Assembly: GCF_021044775.1 (NCBI RefSeq)
Contig: NZ_JAJNOQ010000015.1
Coordinates: 1-32,172, forward strand
Direction: 5' to 3'
DNA from: Paraeggerthella hominis
GTDB taxonomy: Bacteria > Actinomycetota > Coriobacteriia > Coriobacteriales > Eggerthellaceae
Length of the DNA stretch: 32,172 bases
Shown: positions 16,542 to 22,720 of the stretch, in pieces
Position numbering within the stretch: position 1 is the stretch's first letter
How the letters are laid out: every line of letters starts with the position of its first letter
The notes under the pieces: model-generated
Database searches by the model: none
What the model was told of the DNA's origin: nothing
Seen by the model: only the letters and a program-made list of their open reading frames with translations
Made by a program: the position numbers and the translations under genes

Positions 16542-17103
16542 TGTCCATCCAACCTTCCTCTTCGTCCCCAATCTCTGCTTGCTGTAAGGGCTGCGCCTCC
16601 CTTGCCCATGCGTATGATTCCCAGTCCGCACCGGCAAGGGCAGCGGCGGCCTCTTCGTCAATGTTAGAGTCGAACGTCGCCAATGCGTCGACCACCCCTT
16701 GGAGCTTGCTTGCCAGGGACGGCCCTCCGCCATCCGAGAGCAGCAGCGCCGACGCGCAGTCGAGGCGCATGACATCCACCAGGCCGTCGCCCATGCGGAC
16801 GAGCGTCCGCTCCCCGTCGACCAAGATCTGCTCCACCTCTTCTAACTCGCCTGATTCTGCCAGAAGGAAGCGCCACCCCATGGATCTCCTGCCCACGGGG
16901 ACGGCTCCGTCGTCCAACCCCTCCTTGAAGCTCGGATTCGCCTCGTAGAAATGAGCCTGCAGCCACAGGCCGCGTTCCATGTCCTCGAAACGGACCTCGT
17001 AGTTCGCCAACATGCAGCCGTCCCCGAACGGCTGAGCCGGCGTGTAGGAATCCGTGTCGAACACGTCCAAGCGACCGTTCCTATACTTGATCTGAACCTT
17101 CAT
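16528..17103 (-). CDS. Unknown protein coupled to the relaxase gene
   Basis: A 191-residue acidic protein with no recognised family. The N-terminus (MKVQIKYRNGRLDVFDTDSY) looks like a small beta-rich domain; the last 30 residues are very acidic (QQAEIGDEEEGWMDNEGD). ATG 17103 overlaps the relaxase stop (ATGA), showing operon membership and translational coupling. Similar acidic companion proteins occur beside relaxases in ICEs, but I cannot name this one. A role in the relaxosome or in regulation of mobilisation is inference. Confidence 0.7.
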   Translation of the reverse strand: MKVQIKYRNGRLDVFDTDSYTPAQPFGDGCMLANYEVRFEDMERGLWLQAHFYEANPSFKEGLDDGAVPVGRRSMGWRFLLAESGELEEVEQILVDGERTLVRMGDGLVDVMRLDCASALLLSDGGGPSLASKLQGVVDALATFDSNIDEEAAAALAGADWESYAWAREAQPLQQAEIGDEEEGWMDNEGD

Positions 17104-18401
17104 CGGCCTCGTCCCTCCTTCTGCCTTTCACGGCTTCGCTGCCTTGCCACCGAGAGGCTCTGAAACCCCCTCTGATGACCGTTTTCGCCTCTCTGCGGCT
17201 CGTATTGCCACCTATCGGCGCTGCGGGTTCTGGGCGGTTCGGAAGGCCTCTCCACAGGAACCAGCGCATGCCTCGAGGCGTATTCCCTCGCAGCGCGCAG
17301 CTCGTCGATTCGCTCCGCGCATTTCTTGGCTGACCCTCCTTCGGACTCGCGCTCCATGCGCCTCCGCAGGGTGTCGATGCGCCTTCCGTAGTCGGCGCTC
17401 GACGAGATCGAGTACCGCGCGTTGGTCTCCACGGTCTTTGCGAGGTCGCCGAGCTCTGCCAGGTCGTTGAGTTCGACGGCGTCGGTTGCCTTCGCGAGAA
17501 TCGCCCTGGATGACGCTGCATCGGGATGGTACGAGCCGATGCGCTCGAAGCGCTCGGTTAGGGCGATCTTGCCGAACGTCATGCCGAGACGCTCCCCGGA
17601 AACCTTCTTCGACGGCTGGTCGGCCAGCGAGAAGATCCAGTCCTCCCTCGGCGCACGGGCGGAGTTCTCGGCCACCTCGACCTCCATGAGCTCGAGTATC
17701 CGCATGAACTCGCCCTCGTTGCGAGAGAGGACCTTGGCGACGGACACCCTGTTCCTGATGTCGCTGACCCATGAATAGGCACCGGCTTCGAGAAGCCCGC
17801 GTTCGGGGAGATTGACATACACAGCCTGCCTCGTCTGGGGTCGGGGAGGGGTTTTCGGATTTCGCCGCCCCACCCTGCCCTTCGGCATCTCGTTGTCGAA
17901 CGCCGCAAGGCCCTTCTCCTTGGCGATCTCCTGAAGGCTGCGGTTCATGTCGAGCGCGTTGGGGATGTGCAGGCGTCTGCCCGTGTCGAGGTTGGTGTTG
18001 TTCACCACGATGTGGGCGTGCGGGATGCGCTGCCTGTTGTCGTCATGGTAGACGACGGCGACCTGGTAGTCGGAGAAGTGCTTCCTGACCCATGCGTGCG
18101 TCAGAGCCCTCAGCCCCTCGAGATCGATATTGTCGCTGGGATCGGGTGAAATGACGTAGTGGCGGAACGTGATAGCACGCTGCCCCTTCCACGGCTCGTC
18201 GTTGCGGTAGTCGTGCCGCAGCTCGTCCATCTCGCGCGCCCACTCCACTTCGTCTTTCAGGGAATCGTCCAAGCCCTTGTCCTCGATCTCGTCCCAGGAC
18301 AGGTTGAAGAAGTCGCGCAGGAGCGCCCTTCCGCCCTTCTCGAGGTAGTCTTTGATCCGCCCGCAGCCCGTGTGGCCGTTGATGGCTTTCAGCATCGGCA
18401 C
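17100..18401 (-). CDS. MobP-type HUH relaxase
   Basis: A 433-residue relaxase, the enzyme that nicks oriT and stays bound to the transferred strand. Tyr19 in GRIKDYLEK is the probable catalytic tyrosine of motif I. The HUH metal site is P-H128-A-H130-I-V-V-N in RIPHAHIVVNN, followed by T-N-L-D-T-G-R-R-L-H, as in MobP/MobA-type relaxases. The C-terminal half is charged and probably helical. Start is GTG 18401, since TCTGGAG lies 6 nt upstream; ATG 18395 is an alternative. It lies 2 nt after the MobC-like stop. Length is typical of ICE MobP enzymes without a fused primase or helicase. A 14-bp piece of its coding sequence is also present in the candidate oriT. Confidence 0.88.
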   Translation of the reverse strand: MPMLKAINGHTGCGRIKDYLEKGGRALLRDFFNLSWDEIEDKGLDDSLKDEVEWAREMDELRHDYRNDEPWKGQRAITFRHYVISPDPSDNIDLEGLRALTHAWVRKHFSDYQVAVVYHDDNRQRIPHAHIVVNNTNLDTGRRLHIPNALDMNRSLQEIAKEKGLAAFDNEMPKGRVGRRNPKTPPRPQTRQAVYVNLPERGLLEAGAYSWVSDIRNRVSVAKVLSRNEGEFMRILELMEVEVAENSARAPREDWIFSLADQPSKKVSGERLGMTFGKIALTERFERIGSYHPDAASSRAILAKATDAVELNDLAELGDLAKTVETNARYSISSSADYGRRIDTLRRRMERESEGGSAKKCAERIDELRAAREYASRHALVPVERPSEPPRTRSADRWQYEPQRGENGHQRGFQSLSVARQRSRERQKEGRGR

Positions 18402-18403
18402 GG

Positions 18404-18829
18404 CTATCTCCAGAACCTCTCCGAGTCGCTGACTTCGCGAACCATGCCCTTGATTTCCTCGACGGAACCCTGCACCAGCTCGAGCTCGGTCGTGGCCTTG
18501 CCCAGCTGCTCCTTGGCCAGCTGGGGGTCGACCGCGCCCTTGTTCCTCACGAACATGGCGATGGTGTTGAGCGCCCTCACGGCCTGGTTGTAGTGGCGGC
18601 CCCAGCGTATCAGCTCGCGGCTGATGCGCCCCATCGTCTTGGCGTCGATGACAGCGACACGGCTGCCGTCGTCGAACGAGGCGAGCTCGTCCGGGCCCGC
18701 TATCGGAAGTCTGATAAGGGCGCGGATCGCCTCGGACCTTGCAAGCTCGAGTTGCTCCGCCTTTTGGTCTAGGAGCCGCCGGTCCTCATCGGTCATGCGG
18801 CAGCTCACGGTATGCGTGTACTCGCCCAT
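18404..18829 (-). CDS. MobC-like relaxosome accessory protein
   Basis: A 141-residue protein. Residues 1-45 (HTVSCRMTDEDRRLLDQKAE then SEAIRALIR) match the ribbon-helix-helix beginning typical of MobC/NikA-type nicking accessory proteins. The rest is helical, with SRELIRWGRHYNQAVRALNT, the usual MobC phrase of an N-Q-x-A-x-x-x-N pattern. It would bind oriT next to the relaxase nick. ATG 18829 has AAGGAG 6 nt upstream; the frame is open to 18859 but without a better site. It is transcribed just before the relaxase, and the interval upstream of it (18830-19050) is the oriT candidate. Confidence 0.82.
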   Translation of the reverse strand: MGEYTHTVSCRMTDEDRRLLDQKAEQLELARSEAIRALIRLPIAGPDELASFDDGSRVAVIDAKTMGRISRELIRWGRHYNQAVRALNTIAMFVRNKGAVDPQLAKEQLGKATTELELVQGSVEEIKGMVREVSDSERFWR

Positions 18830-19050
18830 CTTTTCTCCTTCGCGTCTTTCAGGGGCCACGGGGGATCCCCCGTGAAGGAAGCGGCAGCGTCGACGGAAGT
18901 CGTGCCAGCCGCTCCGTGACGCCGGGGGTCGGGGAGGGTTTCCCAGACGGGCATTCCGCCTGGAGTGGAAGCGCCCTGCCCCGCCCCGGCCAAGTTCATT
19001 GCGCTGTAATACGCAATGAGTTACTTGCTACGATTCGAATATGACGGGTT
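18830..19050. other. Candidate oriT interval between parB and mobC
   Basis: This 221-base gap has no gene and several symmetric elements. A perfect 18-bp palindrome CACGGGGGATCCCCCGTG is at 18857-18874. An inverted repeat CATTGCG (18997-19003) / CGCAATG (19012-19018) has an 8-nt spacer CTGTAATA, a layout common beside nick sites. GGGGTCGGGGAGGG (18926-18939) recurs in the relaxase gene near 17838. The spot directly upstream of mobC and relaxase genes is where oriT is usually found. I cannot locate the nick by eye. Confidence 0.5.
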
Positions 19051-19980
19051 CTACCGAGCCCCATGGGCATCGGTGAACCCTGAGACCGCATTCGCGGCCT
19101 GGCGGGCCAGCTCCGCGATGCGGTCGATTGCCTCGGAATCTGCCGCGTTAGGGTTCTTGGGAAGGTTCGCGACAAAGCGGCGGAGCGCCTTTTCGGCGCT
19201 TACAAGCCGCTTGTCGGCGGCGGGCTCGGAGGCTGTCATCGAGGCGACCAGCTCGGTTGTCGCCGCCTTTGTTCTCGGCGACTCCGCCCATTTGTCGAAC
19301 GCCGATCTCTGCGTCGCCTCTCCCGACTTCTCCAGCGCATCGATGGCCTTGGCGGACAGCTCGCCCGAGTCCGCGACCTCGCGCCACTCCGGGATGAGCT
19401 TTGCGACCTTGTCGGCCAAGGCCTCCTCGCGTTTGATGGTCTTGCCGCTGACCTTGCGGCCGGTCATCTCCTCCACGATGCGCGCCTTGACGTCCTCGGT
19501 GCGCATGCCCGCAACGGTCGGGTCGGTGGCGCGCATCTGCTCGACCTGGATGCCCAGGGCCTTTGTCGCAGCGGCGCGCTCGGTGACGGTCAGCGCCCTC
19601 GTGAAGAAGTTTGCGGTATGGAGCAGGACGAGGGCCTGCTCGTCCGAGATGTCGGCGATGACCCTGCAGGGCAGCTTGGAATAGGAGGGACCCTGTTGGG
19701 CAAGCAGCTTGAATGCGGCCATCCTCCGATGGCCCGAGATCATCTGGAATCCCCCGCCCTGCAGCCTGCGCACCAGGGGAAGGTCCGTCAGGCCGTCTCG
19801 CTCGATTGACTCCGCGAGCCTCACAATCCCCTCCTCGTCCATCGAGTACGCGACGTTGCCGGGATGCTCGCTGATGTCGTCGAGGGGAATCTCCTTCACG
19901 GGGAACCTGTTTGCGGTTTGGGCGCTGGCATCGAGAAGCCCGCTAATGCTGAACCCGTTGGCTACTTCCATGGCGCTCAT
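19051..19980 (-). CDS. parB: ParB/Spo0J-family partition protein
   Basis: A 309-residue DNA-binding partition protein. The N-terminal ParB nuclease-like domain (residues 28-115) shows V-K-E-I-P-L-D-D-I and the conserved ISGHRRMAAFKLL. A helix-turn-helix region follows (about 135-190; LTVTERAAATKALG and KARIVEEMTGRKVSGKTIKR). The C-terminal part is probably the dimerisation domain. ATG 19980 overlaps the ParA stop (ATGA). Together with ParA it would hold or partition the excised element. No parS of the classical 16-bp type is recognised here; the 19-bp palindromes in the transfer operon are one untested candidate. Confidence 0.9.
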   Translation of the reverse strand: MSAMEVANGFSISGLLDASAQTANRFPVKEIPLDDISEHPGNVAYSMDEEGIVRLAESIERDGLTDLPLVRRLQGGGFQMISGHRRMAAFKLLAQQGPSYSKLPCRVIADISDEQALVLLHTANFFTRALTVTERAAATKALGIQVEQMRATDPTVAGMRTEDVKARIVEEMTGRKVSGKTIKREEALADKVAKLIPEWREVADSGELSAKAIDALEKSGEATQRSAFDKWAESPRTKAATTELVASMTASEPAADKRLVSAEKALRRFVANLPKNPNAADSEAIDRIAELARQAANAVSGFTDAHGAR

Positions 19981-20744
19981 GCCATCGCCTCCCATAACTC
20001 ATCCGCAAGGGCCTCGTAGTCCTTCGCTGGCCTGCTGCCGGGCTCGAACACGGACACGGGCTTCCACTGCCAACTTCCCTCGCAGACCTTCGAGGAGGCG
20101 TGGATGACGTTGGCCAACTGCTGGTCCGGGAAGAACTTGTCCAACACCGCCTCGCCGGTTTTCTCGGCGTTGGTCATGCGACCGGGCACGCAGGTTCGCA
20201 AGATCCTGAAGGTTGGCACCGGCATGCGGAGCGCATCCGCGATCGCCTGGATGGCGTTTACCGTCAGAGCGGTTCCGCGCATGACGGTTGAGTCGAGCTT
20301 CACGGGGATGACCACCATGCCGGAGTCGGCTGCGGCAAGGTAGGCGTTGAACGCCAGCCTCTTCATGGTCGGGCTGCAGTCGATGATGACCACGTCGTAG
20401 TCCCCCGCGCAGTCGTCCAGCGCGAAGCGGAGCCTCTGCTCTCGCAGCATCAGCTCGTTCTGGTCGGTCAGCTCGATGATGGACGGGACGACGGAAAGGT
20501 TGGGAATCTCGGTCTCGTAGGCGACTTCGGAGACGGGGGCGTTCTCGTAGAGAAGCTGGATGGACGTCCTGCCGTCTGCGGCCGCGCGGTCGTAGAGGCC
20601 GAAGTAGTCGGTGGCGGATGCCTGGGGATCCAGGTCGATGAGCAGGACCCTCAGGCCTCGCGCCGCGTAGATAGCGGCAAGGTTAACGGCCGTGGTCGTC
20701 TTGCCCACCCCGCCCTTGTAGTTGCTCACTGCAAGGGTGCGCAT
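19977..20744 (-). CDS. parA: ParA-family ATPase
   Basis: A 255-residue Walker-type ATPase. Deviant Walker A is KGGVGKTT at residues 10-17; Walker A' is VLLIDLDPQASATDYFG; Walker B is YDVVIIDCSPTM. Length and lack of an N-terminal HTH fit the small Soj/ParA type. It acts with ParB to segregate the element when it is circular. The start ATG 20744 has AAGGAG upstream (20756-20751). It is the first gene of the leftward par-mob-abi operon and is followed by parB with an ATGA overlap. The upstream region contains symmetric GTATCA/TGATAC elements, likely operators. Confidence 0.94.
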   Translation of the reverse strand: MRTLAVSNYKGGVGKTTTAVNLAAIYAARGLRVLLIDLDPQASATDYFGLYDRAAADGRTSIQLLYENAPVSEVAYETEIPNLSVVPSIIELTDQNELMLREQRLRFALDDCAGDYDVVIIDCSPTMKRLAFNAYLAAADSGMVVIPVKLDSTVMRGTALTVNAIQAIADALRMPVPTFRILRTCVPGRMTNAEKTGEAVLDKFFPDQQLANVIHASSKVCEGSWQWKPVSVFEPGSRPAKDYEALADELWEAMA

Positions 20745-20853
20745 GGGAAGCTCCTTCGCGTCTTGCAGCCCCGAGGTCGTGGAAGTGAGGGGCTGCGTAT
20801 TCGGTTGGCTGGATGGGTTCCTTAAACGCAGTTTCCATCCTGTATTACCGATG

Positions 20854-20882
20854 GTATCACAAACTGATACGTTTTTGTATCA
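20854..20882. promoter_or_regulatory. Triple GTATCA operator-like cluster upstream of parA
   Basis: GTATCA (20854-20859), TGATAC (20865-20870) and GTATCA (20877-20882) alternate orientation with 5- and 6-nt spacers, making two overlapping palindromes. They lie about 110-140 bases upstream of the parA start. The arrangement suits cooperative binding of a dimer, e.g. autoregulation of the par operon or of the divergent gene at 20995. I see no unambiguous -35/-10 pair. Confidence 0.5.
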
Positions 20883-20888
20883 ATTGAG

Positions 20889-20905
20889 TTAGCCAACGGC
20901 TAAGG
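20889..20905. repeat. TTAGC-N5-GCTAAGG palindrome, copy 1
   Basis: TTAGCC-AAC-GGCTAA (20889-20903) followed by GG. It lies in the parA/20995 divergent intergenic region. A second copy of the form TTAGC-N5-GCTAAGG is at 22426-22442, upstream of the restriction island promoter. Confidence 0.5.
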
Positions 20906-20994
20906 TTTGTCAGTAGCGGATGGGGTTTAATTCGTGTAAGACTATGCCTGGAGTCAATTGCGGCATTGCGCCGTTTTAGGAAGGTTGCTTGACT

Positions 20995-21285
20995 ATGAAG
21001 GACTATTCCAAGCCCAACAAGCAGTTCATCATGATCGACATGTACGACGATTCCGAGGATTGCGAGGTCCAAGCCGGCGTCGCGATTCCCGCAGAACATG
21101 CCGAGGCTTTCATCGCGGAAGTAGAGAGGATCGCCGTGGAGAAGTTCGGCGGGGCCACCTTCTCCGAGCTGCTCGATTGTGACGAGAACGACGAGTCGAT
21201 GGACGCATCCTCGAAGAAGAGCTTCTCCGACCAGCTCGGCCGCGTCATCGCGGCCGCAGAGCGAATCATGAGGGAAGGCCGATAA
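20995..21285 (+). CDS. Small acidic protein of unknown function
   Basis: A 96-residue acidic protein with no recognised domain. Notable parts are FIMIDMYDDSEDCEVQAGVA, a helical EHAEAFIAEVERIAVEKFGG and an acidic DENDESMDAS segment. AGGAAGG at 20978-20984 serves ATG 20995 (10 nt) or TTG 20989 (4 nt); I prefer ATG. It stands alone, divergent from parA and convergent with the gene at 21361, ending at a strong hairpin. Acidic small proteins in ICEs include DNA mimics and anti-restriction factors, but nothing here proves that. Confidence 0.62.
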   Translation: MKDYSKPNKQFIMIDMYDDSEDCEVQAGVAIPAEHAEAFIAEVERIAVEKFGGATFSELLDCDENDESMDASSKKSFSDQLGRVIAAAERIMREGR

Positions 21286-21294
21286 AGCACGGAA

Positions 21295-21349
21295 GAGCCC
21301 CTCGGGGATGCAACCCCGAGGGGCTCCCGGCCCTCCAGCGGGGGCCGGG
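21295..21349. terminator. Tandem GC-rich hairpins between convergent genes
   Basis: The first hairpin is a perfect 13-bp stem (21295-21307 with 21314-21326, loop ATGCAA). The second pairs CCCGGCCC (21326-21333) with GGGCCGGG (21342-21349). They sit between the rightward gene ending at 21285 and the leftward gene ending at 21361, so they probably stop transcription in both directions. Neither side has a long T run. Confidence 0.7.
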
Positions 21350-21360
21350 ATGGAGGTCGA

Positions 21361-21726
21361 TTACTCGACCCCGCAGCTGAAGGCGTTGATGTGGTGCCTC
21401 AGGAGGGCCCTGTCGGCGCTCACGACAAGCATGTCGATGATGTCGAAGCGGACCTGGATGTCGCCATCGGGGCAGTTGCCTGCGAGCCAGGAAGCTGCCG
21501 CGATCTCAAGGTCGCTGCGGGAGACCTTGCCGCCCTCGAAGCCGCCCTCGCCGTACTCGGTGGCGGTGACGTCGATGAAGACCAGGGAGTCCTCGTCGCT
21601 GGCGATCAGGTCGATTGTGGTTCCCTCGGGGGAAGTCCAACCGGTCTCGAGAAGCTCGAAGCCCTTGCGCTCGATGAAGCGGGTTGCTGCCTGGACTGCC
21701 TTCTCCTGAAGTTCGAAATTGCTCAT
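21361..21726 (-). CDS. YraN/UPF0102-like protein with altered nuclease motif
   Basis: A 121-residue protein. The N-terminus (ATRFIERKGFELLETGW) and the stretch T-I-D-L-I-A-S-D-E-D-S-L-V-F-I-D-V-T match UPF0102/YraN, a small PD-(D/E)XK-fold family. In typical members the two motifs read G-E-I-D-L-I-A and V-F-V-E-V-K. Here the first Glu is Thr and E-V-K is D-V-T, so the catalytic lysine is missing. Start ATG 21726 has GGAGGTC upstream. The frame is open to 21948 but lacks a better start. It probably lost nuclease activity and may bind DNA or act as a decoy; this is inference. It is a single-gene unit ending at the tandem hairpins. Confidence 0.7.
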   Translation of the reverse strand: MSNFELQEKAVQAATRFIERKGFELLETGWTSPEGTTIDLIASDEDSLVFIDVTATEYGEGGFEGGKVSRSDLEIAAASWLAGNCPDGDIQVRFDIIDMLVVSADRALLRHHINAFSCGVE

Positions 21727-22457
21727 GATGACCTCCGTTTGTTCGCGGCCGGCCCCTTTGGCCTGCCTTGTGATCCGGAAGCCGCGCAGGTTCTGGCCGA
21801 AGGCAAGGAGGAGAGCGAAAACCCGGCAGGGCCCGAGTTTTGCGCAGCAAAAGTTTTTCGCGCCTTGCCTGAAGAGCCTGGTTCTGAGCGAGTGTGGCGG
21901 AGCCAAGGAAGGCGAAGGTGGGCGTCCCGGCATGGGAGGTCTGAGCAACGGGTTCAGGGTTGGCTGGATGGCGAACCTGCTTTGAGCGTTGGCTGGAGCC
22001 GAGAGCGGCTGGGCTCCCGAGGAACGACGGCCCGATTGCTGACGAGGAATCGGTCTGACGATTCACCGTCGGATACGCTAGGCGGCAAGGGCGTGGCAAG
22101 ATTGTCTGCGACCATATTCGCGGCTGCCAGCCAGCAATCAGCCCTTGACGGCAACAGTCCGCTTCATCATAGACATGTTGTGAGCGCATGGGCATCGTGG
22201 CGCCCGCGTTTTCACTGCGTGGGTCGTAATCGGCCGTCCTGGCGCTAGTGGACGCACGGCCACGTTCAACGCCGAGCTCTTCCGTGCACCGGTCTTCACT
22301 TATGATTCGCTCTCAAGCCCGCCGAGCGCTAATCCGACGCGGGAGGTGGGCTTGCTTCCCTCTGCTGTCCAATGCCTGGGACATGCAAACCACCTGCAAC
22401 TATTTAGGATACAAATGGGCTGTTATTAGCTGGCTGCTAAGGACTTTTTCTGGTCGG
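21727..22457. other. About 730-base region with no convincing gene
   Basis: Frames here have irregular codon use and lack ribosome sites. It contains a hairpin (AAAACCCGG / CCGAGTTTT with one mismatch, 21818-21841) next to TTTTGC-gca-GCAAAA (21838-21852), and the second TTAGC-N5-GCTAAGG element (22426-22442). It separates the ICE backbone from the restriction island and may be the scar of a lost gene or an insertion boundary. I could not identify a remnant. Confidence 0.45.
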
Positions 22458-22495
22458 TGATATACTTTCATTTGTATTGCATTCCGCAAATGAAA
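22458..22495 (+). promoter_or_regulatory. Extended -10 promoter with 9-bp inverted repeat operator, restriction island
   Basis: TGA-TATACT (22458-22466) is an extended -10 box; no clear -35 is needed for this type. TTTCATTTG (22466-22474) and CAAATGAAA (22487-22495) form a perfect 9-bp inverted repeat with a 12-nt spacer, covering the expected transcription start and the leader just before the ribosome site (AAGGA, about 22499) of the ribbon-helix-helix gene at 22510. This is the usual layout for autorepression. Confidence 0.68.
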
Positions 22496-22509
22496 CGTAA
22501 GGAATAGCG

Positions 22510-22719
22510 ATGAGCTACAAGGAACTGATCAAGAGCGGCGCCGACGCGACCGACATCCAGCAGTACCTGGTCGATGGCGAAATGACGGCCATCACCATCC
22601 GCATCCCGAAGAATCTTCGGGATAGCGCTAAAGAAGCTGCAGAGCTTCGCGGCATGAGCTTCAGCACGTTGATCCGCAAGTGCATGATCGACGAGCTTTC
22701 GAATATCGAGAGGGGTTAA
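22510..22719 (+). CDS. Ribbon-helix-helix regulator at the head of the type I R-M operon
   Basis: A 69-residue protein. TAITIRIPKNLRDSAKEAAE and RGMSFSTLIRKCMIDEL form a CopG/Arc-like ribbon-helix-helix: a short beta strand then two helices. The N-terminal 27 residues (SYKELIKSGADATDIQQYLV) form a leader. It looks like the antitoxin or regulator type, but no toxin gene lies beside it; hsdM starts 2 nt after its stop. With the inverted repeat over its own promoter it most probably represses the whole hsd operon, which would delay restriction when the element enters a new cell. That role is inferred from position. Confidence 0.8.
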   Translation: MSYKELIKSGADATDIQQYLVDGEMTAITIRIPKNLRDSAKEAAELRGMSFSTLIRKCMIDELSNIERG

Positions 22720-22720
22720 C

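Noticed and set aside
22248..22460. 70-residue frame in the gap before the restriction island
   Set aside because: No ribosome site, and it ends inside the promoter of the RHH gene.
22510..22719. Toxin-antitoxin pair headed by the RHH protein
   Set aside because: The next gene is hsdM, with 1 nt between them, and no small toxin-like frame is present on either side.
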